A stretch of DNA of 35,465 nt from Thermodesulfobacteriota bacterium (GTDB taxonomy: Bacteria; Desulfobacterota; WTBG01; CAIYCZ01; CAIRTM01). The position numbers and the translations under genes are program-made. Below are positions 15,395 through 24,590 of this stretch, in pieces. The notes under the pieces were generated by a model, which was not told the DNA's origin, made no database searches, and saw only the letters and a program-made list of their open reading frames with translations. Every line of letters starts with the position of its first letter. Position 1 is the first letter of the stretch. Where the stretch lies: the NCBI GenBank assembly GCA_028278025.1, contig JANQFE010000102.1, forward strand, positions 1 through 35,465, in the 5' to 3' direction.

Positions 15395-16057
15395 ATGATG
15401 CATCTTAAAACTCTTTTCATCTGCCTGTCAACAACCGTCTTTGCCCTGCTATACTGCTTCGGTATGTGTGGCTTCTGCCAGGATTACCAGGATGCTGTCC
15501 CTGAAGACTCTTTCGGAGCCGTCTTGGCACGATACAGCCTGCTGGAAGATGACTTTACCGATATTCCTCACAGGCCGACCCGCTTTGAGTATATCAAAGA
15601 ATCCCTGGAAGACATACGCTTGTACAGCAGGCCTGACGGCGATGAATTTGCAATCTTGAATCTGCATTACAAGGATGGTTCAATTTTTCTCAATAATGTT
15701 ACCACAACGACCGGCCGTCTTAAAACACAACGGGGCTCATTGACTACCGGTAAAAACAGGTTTGTATATAAATTGTTTGCAAACAAATCAGAACCGATCT
15801 ATGCAGACTCTTTTGAAATCCCGTTAACCCTTCATTATGATTTTTTAAACGAAGCAACCGGTGAGCTTGATGGGGGCGTTATTAACCGTACGGAGACAGA
15901 TTTTATCCTTAAGATTCCTCTGGCTGACAAGGCGGCCCAAAAGATTATCTTCTTTCAACAGAACGGATCTGCAGGCCTTACAGACAGGCCGGCTGCCGGC
16001 CCTGCAGAGTATCAGCTTGACGGATCTGCCACAATTATCGGTGAAACTCTCTTTTAA
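15395..16057 (+). CDS. Exported hypothetical protein, 220 residues
   Basis: The N-terminus (KTLFICLSTTVFALLYCFGMCGFCQ) is a clear signal peptide, possibly cleaved after the small residues near position 28. The mature part has beta-strand-like stretches (EFAILNLHYKDGSIFLNNV, RFVYKLFANKS) and no motif I recognise. The alternating GRLKTQRGSLTTGKNRFVYKL pattern suggests a beta-sandwich or binding domain. It is followed after 18 bp by the M64-type peptidase gene on the same strand, so the two are probably co-transcribed. It may be an accessory, chaperone or inhibitor of that peptidase; this is inference from position only. Confidence 0.75.
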   Translation: MMHLKTLFICLSTTVFALLYCFGMCGFCQDYQDAVPEDSFGAVLARYSLLEDDFTDIPHRPTRFEYIKESLEDIRLYSRPDGDEFAILNLHYKDGSIFLNNVTTTTGRLKTQRGSLTTGKNRFVYKLFANKSEPIYADSFEIPLTLHYDFLNEATGELDGGVINRTETDFILKIPLADKAAQKIIFFQQNGSAGLTDRPAAGPAEYQLDGSATIIGETLF

Positions 16058-16075
16058 ACAGTATCAACTGGGATC

Positions 16076-18355
16076 ATGATGTGCTGTAGCGGCAATATAT
16101 ACAAATCTGCTTTTATTGTTCTTGTGTTTTTCGGCCTGGTCTGTCTTCATGCAGGGGCCGCCGCTTATTATACTATTGAAAAAAAACTTGATCATGGACA
16201 GGACGCTTCACTCTATGTATGGGTAATTCTGGCAGAAGGCTATACCGAGGGTCAGGCCGAACAATTTCAGATCGATGCCGCAGGGCTGATCGATGCATTT
16301 ATTTCTACCACGCCGTTTAAAGAATATAAATCCGCCCTAAGCATCTATACAATCTTTACACCCTCAGATGAATCAGGGGCCGACCATCCTTCAGAAGCTC
16401 ACTATGTTGATACCGCCTTTGAGGCTACCTATGATACCTACGGGATCTCCCGGCTGCTGACCGTAAATGAAGAGAGGGCTTTTGAGGCTGCTGCACAGAT
16501 CCCCTATTTCGATGTAGTCTTTGTGCTGGTCAATGATGAAGCGTACGGCGGCAGCGGGGGGGCCGTGATAGTGGTTTCAACCCACAAGTCAGCTCGCGAC
16601 ATTGCCCTGCATGAAGCCGGCCATGTGATCGGCAAACTGGCAGATGAATATGAAACACCCTATCCGGAATACCCGGAGGGAGACTGGGAACCCAATGTCA
16701 CCTACCAGGACGCACGCGGTAATATACCGTGGCAGCACTGGATTGAAACGGACACGCCTGTGCCGACCCCTGAATATCTATCGGAAGCGGTAGGCTTATT
16801 TGAAGGGGCTCGGTATCAGCCTGAAGGTATTTACCGCTCCACACTCACCAGTAAAATGCGCAGTCTTAATCAGCCTTTTTTTGATGTGTGTTCGGAGGCC
16901 CTTATCCTGAATATCTATACTGTCGTGAACCCTATACAGAGATTTGGCCCTGAGGAAAGCGACATCCAGCTCACCGCCGGCACTGCTCTCACGTTATGGA
17001 TAGAACCCCTCAACCTTGAGGCAAGCTCCTATGATGTTGTCTGGGAGATTGATGAAGAGGTCCTGGAAGACGAATCTAACATGCAGCTTACCCTGCTGCC
17101 TTCATCGGTTACACAGGGCCACCATGCTGTCAGTGCCTGGATAAGTGACGTTACCGATATGGTTAAAACCGACAGCCAGGACTTGCTTACTTCCCGGCAG
17201 ACCTGGAATATTGTCAAGGATTTCTGCTCAGGAAAATTATCTGTCAGAGTTGTTGATGCCGAAACCGATCAACCTGTTGCCGATGCAACCGTTATTATTA
17301 CGGATAACGACATTCAGCTGGAACCAAACCAAAAGGCTGTCCATGAACTTACCGATATCACTTGCGGCACCTATACCTTGCTGGCTGAAGCAGCTGATTT
17401 TGAGGATGGCGAACAAACTGTTTCTGTACAGGATGGTGCCGAAACAAGCCTTATAATTTCATTAACGGCTCTTGAGGGTTCCTATTATATAACCGGAAAT
17501 GTTACCGGAGAAATAACTGAAGCGGTCTCTATTAAACTAACCGGTGCTGCCAAAAAGACCGTAAAGACCAATGCAGCCATGGCCTTTGTGCTGGGACCAC
17601 TTAAAACCGGTCAGTATACACTGACCCCACAGGCAACCGGCTACCGGTTTTCTCCTTCTTCTCGAAACCTTACTATAGAAAACAGTAGTATCTCTGCGAT
17701 AAATTTTAATGCCCGCAGAACCGCTCAGAAGTTTTTTATATCAGGCAGCATCCAGGGTGATATTAAACGGGAAATAACCATCGCGACTACCGGCACACAA
17801 CAGGTCACAACCAAAACAGACTCTCAGGGTTATTTTAAACTTAAAGATCTGGCCCCGGGCACCTATGTTCTTAAACCGGATTATCCGGGAGTAACCTTTG
17901 AGCCGGTTCAGCAAAAAATCAAGGTGCCGGAAGAAAATGTGGAGGGGGTTTTGTTTGCTGCCCGTGAAACTGCCTGTGCTGCTACCGCAATACTGCCCCA
18001 ACGCTCAAATCGCTTAAAAGAAATCAGGCGGCTGCGCGATACTGTTCTGCTGAAAAGCAAAAAAGGGCGCTCCTATATCCAGCGTTATTACAAGGCAAGC
18101 CCTGAAATAAGTGCTATTCTGCAAAGAAACAAAGAACTGAAAAGAACGGCCCTGCAGACCCTTTCGGCCTGTATGCCATCCATTAAGATGCTTCTAAATG
18201 GCCAGGCTGCGGAACTGCCGGATGAGGCCATGATTAAAATTGAAGCGTTTGCCGGCCGTCTATCCTCCCAGGCGTCTCCCCAGCTGCAAAAAGTTATAAA
18301 ACAAACCTTAAAAGACCTCCGGCAGCCTAACACTCTGCAACAACTGATCCCTTAG
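16076..18355 (+). CDS. Secreted M64-type (IgA-peptidase-like) zinc metallopeptidase with CarboxypepD_reg-like repeats
   Basis: The 759-residue protein has a signal peptide (FIVLVFFGLVCLHAGAAA). The peptidase domain contains HEAGHVIGKLADEYE at residues 179-193, the extended zinc motif of the M64 family. Downstream features of that family follow: IPWQHWIE, a GARYQPEGIYRS segment, and KMRSLNQPFFDVCSEA. Three beta-sandwich repeats of about 80 residues follow (from LSVRVVDAETDQPVADATV, YYITGNVTGEI and FFISGSIQGDI), like carboxypeptidase regulatory domains. From Cys634 there is a helical C-terminal domain (LRDTVLLKSKKGRSYIQRYY) that also ends the protein at 21822-24590. It is likely secreted or surface-attached. 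The stop lies 4 bp from the convergent QueG-like gene. Confidence 0.9.
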   Translation: MMCCSGNIYKSAFIVLVFFGLVCLHAGAAAYYTIEKKLDHGQDASLYVWVILAEGYTEGQAEQFQIDAAGLIDAFISTTPFKEYKSALSIYTIFTPSDESGADHPSEAHYVDTAFEATYDTYGISRLLTVNEERAFEAAAQIPYFDVVFVLVNDEAYGGSGGAVIVVSTHKSARDIALHEAGHVIGKLADEYETPYPEYPEGDWEPNVTYQDARGNIPWQHWIETDTPVPTPEYLSEAVGLFEGARYQPEGIYRSTLTSKMRSLNQPFFDVCSEALILNIYTVVNPIQRFGPEESDIQLTAGTALTLWIEPLNLEASSYDVVWEIDEEVLEDESNMQLTLLPSSVTQGHHAVSAWISDVTDMVKTDSQDLLTSRQTWNIVKDFCSGKLSVRVVDAETDQPVADATVIITDNDIQLEPNQKAVHELTDITCGTYTLLAEAADFEDGEQTVSVQDGAETSLIISLTALEGSYYITGNVTGEITEAVSIKLTGAAKKTVKTNAAMAFVLGPLKTGQYTLTPQATGYRFSPSSRNLTIENSSISAINFNARRTAQKFFISGSIQGDIKREITIATTGTQQVTTKTDSQGYFKLKDLAPGTYVLKPDYPGVTFEPVQQKIKVPEENVEGVLFAARETACAATAILPQRSNRLKEIRRLRDTVLLKSKKGRSYIQRYYKASPEISAILQRNKELKRTALQTLSACMPSIKMLLNGQAAELPDEAMIKIEAFAGRLSSQASPQLQKVIKQTLKDLRQPNTLQQLIP

Positions 18356-18359
18356 CGTG

Positions 18360-19388
18360 TCACAAACGCCCCTTTAGTTTTTCAATAGCCCATGCTGCAT
18401 GAGAACGAACAAGCGGATCTTCGTCACGTGCTGCAGTCTCCAGGCTGGGTAGCGCTTCCCTGCAGCCGGAATTACCCAGGGCCACGGCAATATTTCTTCG
18501 CAAGTACTGCCGCCCGCCTATGATAAAGCCGAACATCTTGGCGCCGTATTTCTCTTCATACTCATCATCCGTCATATTCATCAGGGGTATCAGATGGGGA
18601 TAAATAACATCATCAGGCAGCTTGTCCTCTGCATTGACCATAAGGTTTTTGTTGTGAGGACACACATCGCTACATACCGTGCAGTTTCCGATCCTGACCC
18701 CTATTTGATCTCTAACCGCAAGCGGTATTTCTTTTTTCCAGTGGCACAGATAATAAATAATACATTTGTCTACCTGCGTAGTATAGGGCGTTGTCAGCGC
18801 ACCGGTAGGACAGGCCTCTATGCAGTGCCGGCAGGTCCCGCACCCGCCCTGTGCCGGTTCATCAGGCTCCAGCGCTGCATCAGTAATGACCGTTGCTAGT
18901 GAAAACCAGCTACCGAGTTTTGTATCAATGACCAGTGTATTTTTACCATGAAAGCCGAGTCCGGCTTCCAGCGCCTTGATTTTCTGTGGAAATCCGGCGA
19001 AAGGAGTCTCTGACTTGAAGCCCTGTGATCCAAGATACTCTTTCACTAGGGCAAAATATGACATGGCCTTGTTAAGCACATTTTCATTAAGATAAAAATT
19101 TCCGATAGCACCCCGCGGCCCGTTATTATCGGTTGAGTCAGCAGAAGGGTAAATCCCGAAAAAGTTATTGATACCAAAAGAAATAACTGATTTGGCTCCG
19201 TCAACAAAATCCTCCGGGTCAAAAACATACTCATTGTCCATAGCGGGATTGGCCGATTTTAAAATTTTAAGCGTAGCCACAATCCGCTTTTTATCCTCAT
19301 CCCGGAAGGGAGCTGCCGAGGCTATGCCGATAACCTGCGATCCGCAATTCTCCGCGATAAACGCTTTGACTTCCTGTGAAGTAAGCAT
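18360..19388 (-). CDS. QueG-like iron-sulfur protein (epoxyqueuosine reductase family)
   Basis: The 342-residue protein has the layout of QueG. It has an N-terminal corrinoid-binding-type domain, GLGFHGKNTLVID (residues 144-156), two ferredoxin-type clusters (CGTCRHCIEACPTG, Cys183/186/189/193, and CTVCSDVCP, Cys236/239/243, with Cys209 between) and a C-terminal HEAT-like repeat (RRNIAVALGNSG, VRSHAAWAIEKL). True QueG reduces epoxyqueuosine to queuosine in tRNA. The usual CISYLTIE segment is replaced by CIIYYLCHWK, and the stretch before GLG lacks the usual ER. It may therefore be a paralogue with another substrate. AGGAGAGG lies before ATG 19388. It stands alone, convergent with the M64 gene. 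Confidence 0.8.
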   Translation of the reverse strand: MLTSQEVKAFIAENCGSQVIGIASAAPFRDEDKKRIVATLKILKSANPAMDNEYVFDPEDFVDGAKSVISFGINNFFGIYPSADSTDNNGPRGAIGNFYLNENVLNKAMSYFALVKEYLGSQGFKSETPFAGFPQKIKALEAGLGFHGKNTLVIDTKLGSWFSLATVITDAALEPDEPAQGGCGTCRHCIEACPTGALTTPYTTQVDKCIIYYLCHWKKEIPLAVRDQIGVRIGNCTVCSDVCPHNKNLMVNAEDKLPDDVIYPHLIPLMNMTDDEYEEKYGAKMFGFIIGGRQYLRRNIAVALGNSGCREALPSLETAARDEDPLVRSHAAWAIEKLKGRL

Positions 19389-19474
19389 ATGACACCTCTC
19401 CTGGTTGTTTTCCTGCCCGCTTTTCTATTTGGCAAATATGTAAAAGTCTATAGTGCAGGGTGCCTTTTCTTTTG

Positions 19475-19507
19475 TTACTTTTCTGTGGAGCACGCAAAGA
19501 AAAGTAA
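19475..19507. repeat. 10-bp perfect hairpin repeat
   Basis: TTACTTTTCT (19475-19484) pairs perfectly with AGAAAAGTAA (19498-19507) around a 13-base loop. A second small hairpin, CCGAAT/ATTCGG, lies at 19559-19576. The 19389-19624 gap holds no gene. These may be dispersed palindromic repeats or terminators, the second for the minus-strand gene upstream of it. Confidence 0.4.
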
Positions 19508-19624
19508 GTTTATATATGATAATAGGCTTATCACGCATCAACGGCCCGTTTATTCTCCCCGAATCGCTCTATTCGGTTTAAGACCCTGGATTTTGAAATG
19601 TAACTAAGTCAGGTAATAGTCTCT

Positions 19625-20500
19625 TTACAAGCGCAGCAGCCGAAACAGATACGGTGCACCGATGGTTATCCAGAGCCCGATCAGGACAAACTGTATACAT
19701 CCGGCTGCCGAATAAAAAGCCGCCTGCCAGGCAAAATCTGTCCACCGCAGCAACATCAAAAGCATCACCATGATACCGATACCTACCAGGTATCGCAACA
19801 GACGGTTAACCCAGGGCCCCGTGGCCGTAAAAGGAAACCGGCGTCCTTTCAGGGCAGCACCCGTGCCTGCCCCTGCCAGCATACCCATGGTGCGCAGGGT
19901 AATACTGTTTGTGTAAATGAGTAAAAGCCCCAGCGACAGTGCCAGCGAAAGCAGGACCTGTACCCCCAGGGACTGCCGGGTTATCCAGTGCTCAATCCTC
20001 TGGCATAATACCATATAGGCATATAAAAACCCCAGGCCGACAGCCCACCCCCCCAACACATCGGTGGGAAAATGCACCCCCAGATAGACCCGCGAAAAAC
20101 CAACCAGCACAATAATAGCTATGCTTAGCAGCCAGAACCAGCGCCTGTTAAGCCATAAGGCCAGACTGCCGAACAAAACCAGGGAACCCTGGGAATGACC
20201 ACTGGGCAGCCCGTATCCTCCGGCAGTACCGATCCTGACAGCGGGATCCAGGTCGAAAGGCCGTGGCTGCATCAGCACATCCTTAAGCAGCATGTTACAA
20301 AAACCGGCGACATAACATACAACCATCACCCGCATGCCCAGCCGGAAGTCAACACACCACACAAACAGCGGCACGATAAACAATAGAAGCATCCCGCTTC
20401 CCAAATGGGTAATATTGTTGATAATAGTATTCAGAAGTGGACTCTGGAACTGCTGAACAGCATATATAACATCAAGCCCCCACTGCAATACAGCATCCAT
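19625..20500 (-). CDS. PAP2-superfamily membrane phosphatase
   Basis: This is a 291-residue multi-spanning protein with all three parts of the PAP2 acid-phosphatase signature: KDVLMQPRP (Lys73 to Pro81), PSGH (99-102) and SRVYLGVHFPTDVLGG (Arg137, His143). Such enzymes dephosphorylate lipid phosphates, for example undecaprenyl pyrophosphate or phosphatidylglycerophosphate, with the active site facing the periplasm. Further membrane helices extend to the C-terminus. I chose ATG 20500 because GAGGAGG stands five bases upstream; ATG 20530, also with a GA-rich site, is an in-frame alternative adding 10 residues. It follows the aldo/keto reductase gene by about 55 bp on the same strand, so co-transcription is possible. 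Confidence 0.9.
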   Translation of the reverse strand: MDAVLQWGLDVIYAVQQFQSPLLNTIINNITHLGSGMLLLFIVPLFVWCVDFRLGMRVMVVCYVAGFCNMLLKDVLMQPRPFDLDPAVRIGTAGGYGLPSGHSQGSLVLFGSLALWLNRRWFWLLSIAIIVLVGFSRVYLGVHFPTDVLGGWAVGLGFLYAYMVLCQRIEHWITRQSLGVQVLLSLALSLGLLLIYTNSITLRTMGMLAGAGTGAALKGRRFPFTATGPWVNRLLRYLVGIGIMVMLLMLLRWTDFAWQAAFYSAAGCIQFVLIGLWITIGAPYLFRLLRL

Positions 20501-20555
20501 AACGTCCTCCTCGACCTTAAAATCACTCATGCCCTCTGTTTATAACCGGCCGGTA

Positions 20556-21767
20556 TTATGAAAACCGCTTCACTGCTTCGGCCATGATACTTCCGACCGG
20601 CAGATGGTTGGGACAGCGGGCTTCTGCTTCTGTGAAATCAATATACGCAATTCTGCTCCTCACATCCCCGGGAATACCTGTAAACAGCTCACGGGCCCTA
20701 TCGAACTCCCCATAATTAATGTCGTACATCACAGAGCGCATAACAGTGCTGACATAGGGCATCTGCGGCAGGGCGGCAGCACATATCTCTGTGCAGCCGC
20801 TGCAGTACTGATTGCACGTGGCTTGAGCAAACCCGTTCAAACACTCCCGGTCGGCCTTTGACAGCGTAGTCCTGTCAAGGGCTGCAGCCACATTGGAAAT
20901 CAGGAGAGCATCATTGGGCATTTGGGAACAGATAGAGGCAATCCTCTCATCCTGCCACACTGCCTTCAGCCTGGCCTGGTGCTTGGTAAAGCCGCGCTGC
21001 ATAAAGTGGGCTGTCAGTTTGCCGTCATCAGCACCATCGGGTTTCTGGCCCACCGCCTGGGCTTTCATGGCCACAATACCGATACCGGCTTTGTGGCAGG
21101 CCTCAACAGCAGCCTGCATCTGTGCATCCGGCATCAATCTGAAATTATATGAAGTCATGACAGCATCCACCCATCCCAGGTCGGCAGCCCGTTTCAGGCA
21201 TTGAGTCATGTTTTCATGGGTGCTGAACCCAAACAGTTTAATTTTTCCTGACCGCTTGTTTTTTTCCGCCCAGCGTTTGACTGCATCAGTAAGTACGGCC
21301 GGATCACTCATCATATGAATAAAAAACAGATCAATATAATCGGTCTTTAACCGGTCAAGTGATTGTTCCAATTTCTGCTGCATCCATGCTTCGGAACCCT
21401 CTTTACACTTGCTTGCCAGAAAAAGCTTTGCACGTATTGTCGGATTGGTTTTTAAATAACTGCCGATTCCTTTTTCACTGTTGCCGTTAAGATAGCTGTC
21501 GGCCGTATCCCAATAGGTAACACCCCATTCAAGGGCCTTATGCAGCACTGACTGCTTGTGCAGGATATCAAAGTACCCACCCAGGCAGAGTATGGGTACC
21601 GTGACCCCGGTTTTGCCGAGTGCTCTGCGCGGTACCTGCGGCAATGCCGCTTTTCGGGTCTTGTCCCCGGCCAGCACACTGCCGGCAGGAACGAGCAGCG
21701 ATGCTGCTCCTGTACTAAGCGTTGTCTTTAAAAACGTCCTTCTGCTTATTTCTCTTTTTTCTCCCAT
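20556..21767 (-). CDS. Tat-exported aldo/keto reductase with C-terminal Cys cluster
   Basis: The 403-residue protein begins with a twin-arginine signal (SRRTFLKTTLSTGAASLLVPAG). The aldo/keto reductase barrel follows, with the expected tetrad: Asp and Tyr in YWDTADSYLNG, Lys in LFLASKCK and His in LFFIHMM. After the barrel come CNQYCSGCTEICAAALP and later CPNHLP, a ferredoxin-like Cys pattern found in one clade of these reductases, probably holding an iron-sulfur cluster. Periplasmic export of a cofactor-containing folded enzyme explains the Tat signal. GAGGGG precedes ATG 21767; the longer start at 21782 adds only five residues. The substrate is unknown. Confidence 0.9.
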   Translation of the reverse strand: MGEKREISRRTFLKTTLSTGAASLLVPAGSVLAGDKTRKAALPQVPRRALGKTGVTVPILCLGGYFDILHKQSVLHKALEWGVTYWDTADSYLNGNSEKGIGSYLKTNPTIRAKLFLASKCKEGSEAWMQQKLEQSLDRLKTDYIDLFFIHMMSDPAVLTDAVKRWAEKNKRSGKIKLFGFSTHENMTQCLKRAADLGWVDAVMTSYNFRLMPDAQMQAAVEACHKAGIGIVAMKAQAVGQKPDGADDGKLTAHFMQRGFTKHQARLKAVWQDERIASICSQMPNDALLISNVAAALDRTTLSKADRECLNGFAQATCNQYCSGCTEICAAALPQMPYVSTVMRSVMYDINYGEFDRARELFTGIPGDVRSRIAYIDFTEAEARCPNHLPVGSIMAEAVKRFS

Positions 21768-21821
21768 GATAATTCCCCTCATGTTTAAATGATACAGACT
21801 TTCAGTTATTCACATCCCCTG

Positions 21822-24590
21822 TCAAAACTGCTCGCTTGCAAGACGGTTTCTCAGGCTGTGCAGCTGCTTGGCAAGACCGGCAGGCGATGCACGCTCCAGG
21901 TCTTTTAAAAGGTTCGTCAGCCCTTGTTTAACTGTTTGAGAAGACTGCATCTTCTTTTCTGCAAGCAGGGCCTCGACCAGCGGCAGGCTCTTAAGCAGCA
22001 GGTCTCTACAGCGCGTTTTAAGCTCCGGATAGGTTGTAAGCACCTGCACTATATCATCGCCCAGGATATAATATTGTTTAATAACATACTGTCCAGGGCC
22101 AGAGCGGCTTAAAACCCGGTCACGAAACACCCTGAGACTGCAAAGAACGTCTTTATGCTGTGGCCGGTCAAGCAGCGCCTCGGCCAGGCAGGTGCCGTTA
22201 TCACTGCCGGTCGGCTGCAGGATGCAGTCCTGCTGCACAGTCGTGCCGGCTGCAACGGTTACCGTGGGAGGTGCGGTCTGTATATATCCGGGATAGGTTA
22301 CCTGCAGTGTATGCACCCCGGCCGGAACCAGCAGCAGATAATAGCCTTCAGAGGAAACACTGTTTGCACCGATTGTGGTGGAGACCGTTGCCCCGTCAAT
22401 TAACTCCCCGGTCTCGGCATGCATAATACTGCCGCTGATAACACCGCTGCCGGCAGTGGTTGAGCTGAACAGTCCGCTTGCCGTACCGGCCAGAAGCGTG
22501 CTGGAAGGCAGCGATATTCTGGATTTTTTAGAAGGTTTTTCTTTATCCGCTGATACTGAGGCAGGCACAAAGCTGTTCATGGCATAGAGAATATAGTCCG
22601 ATAGACCTACCTGGGTCAGGTATCCGGCTCCGTCAAGTGAGACAAAAACCCCGCCAAGGGGATTGAGGTCACGGGTATAGGCTACAGCCAGAGAGGCATA
22701 CACAACGTCGCTGCTTTGACCGTCAACACTGATTTCAGACACGGCTGCATAATAGGGCAGGCCCCGTGATGCATACTGCCACCCGATACCGCCATCCACG
22801 CTCTTATAGATGCCTGAATAGCGTGTATCACTTCCGCCGCAGCCGGCGTACACGATATCAGGGTCTGTCGGTGAAATTGCAATAGAATTTACGACAACAT
22901 CCTGCAGACCTGTTTCAGCCCAGGTTGATCCGGTATCCCGACTCACATACACTCTTCCAGGGACAACCGGAGCATAAAAATTTCCGGTCCCGGCGTACAC
23001 AGTTTTAGAATCTGCCGGGTGGATGGTAACGGCATTAACCGGTACGGAAGTTGACAGGATTGTTTCCGGTACTGTTATCTCAAAATCATCTCTGTCGTCA
23101 AGCAGTTTAACCAACACCCCTTTCTGGCCGGAGCCATAAGCAAGTCCGGCAAAAACCGTGTCGGGATTGTCTGTAGAAAGTGCAATCGAGGTAATCCGAA
23201 ACAGATCAGTATCAGGGGAGGGCTTCAGGTAACGCCAGGTGCTGCCGCTGTCGGTACTTTTACCCATGACATAATCATGGCCGGTATAGATAATATTTTC
23301 ATCTTCCGGATGGAATGCAACCGCATAGGCTATATACTGTGTATTAATGTGCTGCCACTCTCGACCATCATCGGTCTTGTACACCCCGGATATAGTACCG
23401 CACAGTTTTTTTGTCGGATCTTTGTCAAACAGGGCTGTATCAAAAATAGTATTTGCCCGTATACCGTTGTTAATGCTATGCCACGTCCGGGCACCATCCT
23501 CTGTCGTGAACACCCCGTGGTTGACACCGCCAGCATACAGGCGCTCCGGCTTGTCAGGGTCTGCTTCAAGCAGCATAAGCTCTCCGGGGGCATCATAGAC
23601 CTCATCCCAGGTCTGCCCGACATCGGCACTTTTTGCAATTCTCAGTGCCGTAGTGGCATTCTCCTCACCGGTATCTTCCAGCACAAAAGCATACAGAGTA
23701 TCCGGTTCCCGGGGCGGCATAGTTAAGGCCCGGCAGCTGAAAAAAGATTCCGGCAGAGTGGTTTTTTGCCAGTCTGTTCTGGCAGTGCCGTCCGCCTTGT
23801 GAAAAATTCCGAAGTTGCCGCAGGCAAAAATATGCAGCGGATCTTCAGGGTGCAGTTCCAGTTCATCCAGGTACCGAAAGCTGTTGATGCTGCCATCCGG
23901 CCACTGCGCAGAAGTATATTCATACCACGTTGCCCCGCTGTTTTGGGAAACATACACACCGGCATCATCAATAGCGCCTGCCCAGGGGGCCGAAAGCGCC
24001 CAGATTTCCCCCGCCGTATGCAGGTTAACCGTAATGTCGATGATACCGTACCTGGTATAGTTTTTAACCTTGGACCAGGTAGCCCCGCCATCCGTTGTTT
24101 TAAAAACAGCACCAAGCCTGATGCTTGCACCAGTACCGCTTGTACCGACATAGACTGTATTGCCCGAGGGGTCGTGCGGATCAACCGCAACAGTAAAGTA
24201 GAGCCGGTAGCCGGTTAATCCGTGCACAATAAACTGTTTCCAGGTCTGCCCGTAATCATCACTGAAGCCGATATACTGGTTGGTTACAATCCATACATTG
24301 GCTGAATTGTTGGGATCAATGGCAATATCAAAGATAATCGTGTTTCTGAATCCGGGAATGGTCACCCAGGTCTTTCCGCGGTCGGTTGTCTTGAACAGCC
24401 CGTCACCCCCGTAGCCCCCGGCATACAGGGTGGCATTGTCGGCAGGATCGACAGCCAAAGAGACGATCTGGCCGCCGTACAACCCGACGTCCTGCCACAG
24501 GGGGTCCTCACCTGCAAAAACAGCTGAGGTTATCAGCAGGATACCTACAAAAAAGACTCTTAATACATAAAGATTTGGACATCGATTCAT
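21822..24590 (-). CDS. Secreted Asp-box beta-propeller protein with CarboxypepD_reg and C-terminal sorting-like domain
   Basis: The 922-residue protein has a signal peptide (LRVFFVGILLITSAVFAGE). It contains at least nine Asp-box (BNR/sortilin-type) repeats, for example TTDRGKTW, DDYGQTW, TTDGGATW, SADVGQTW, STDSGSTW and SRDTGSTW, each followed by a 'VYAG'-like strand. This implies one or two seven- to ten-bladed propellers. A CnaB/CarboxypepD_reg-like domain follows near residue 710 (SGSIMHAETGELIDGATV). From Cys801 to the end there is a helical domain with LRVFRDRVLSRSGPGQYVIKQYY, homologous by eye to the M64 peptidase's C-terminus. It is likely a surface glycan-binding or glycosidase-like protein; no catalytic residues can be assigned. 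Confidence 0.85.
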   Translation of the reverse strand: MNRCPNLYVLRVFFVGILLITSAVFAGEDPLWQDVGLYGGQIVSLAVDPADNATLYAGGYGGDGLFKTTDRGKTWVTIPGFRNTIIFDIAIDPNNSANVWIVTNQYIGFSDDYGQTWKQFIVHGLTGYRLYFTVAVDPHDPSGNTVYVGTSGTGASIRLGAVFKTTDGGATWSKVKNYTRYGIIDITVNLHTAGEIWALSAPWAGAIDDAGVYVSQNSGATWYEYTSAQWPDGSINSFRYLDELELHPEDPLHIFACGNFGIFHKADGTARTDWQKTTLPESFFSCRALTMPPREPDTLYAFVLEDTGEENATTALRIAKSADVGQTWDEVYDAPGELMLLEADPDKPERLYAGGVNHGVFTTEDGARTWHSINNGIRANTIFDTALFDKDPTKKLCGTISGVYKTDDGREWQHINTQYIAYAVAFHPEDENIIYTGHDYVMGKSTDSGSTWRYLKPSPDTDLFRITSIALSTDNPDTVFAGLAYGSGQKGVLVKLLDDRDDFEITVPETILSTSVPVNAVTIHPADSKTVYAGTGNFYAPVVPGRVYVSRDTGSTWAETGLQDVVVNSIAISPTDPDIVYAGCGGSDTRYSGIYKSVDGGIGWQYASRGLPYYAAVSEISVDGQSSDVVYASLAVAYTRDLNPLGGVFVSLDGAGYLTQVGLSDYILYAMNSFVPASVSADKEKPSKKSRISLPSSTLLAGTASGLFSSTTAGSGVISGSIMHAETGELIDGATVSTTIGANSVSSEGYYLLLVPAGVHTLQVTYPGYIQTAPPTVTVAAGTTVQQDCILQPTGSDNGTCLAEALLDRPQHKDVLCSLRVFRDRVLSRSGPGQYVIKQYYILGDDIVQVLTTYPELKTRCRDLLLKSLPLVEALLAEKKMQSSQTVKQGLTNLLKDLERASPAGLAKQLHSLRNRLASEQF

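Noticed and set aside
17029..17217. Small antisense ORFs in the M64 gene
   Set aside because: Explained entirely by the opposite-strand coding sequence.
23277..23726. 149-codon plus-strand ORF, and a 155-codon frame at 23723-24190, within the propeller gene
   Set aside because: Shadows of a repetitive gene with clear signal peptide and Asp-box repeats in the chosen frame.
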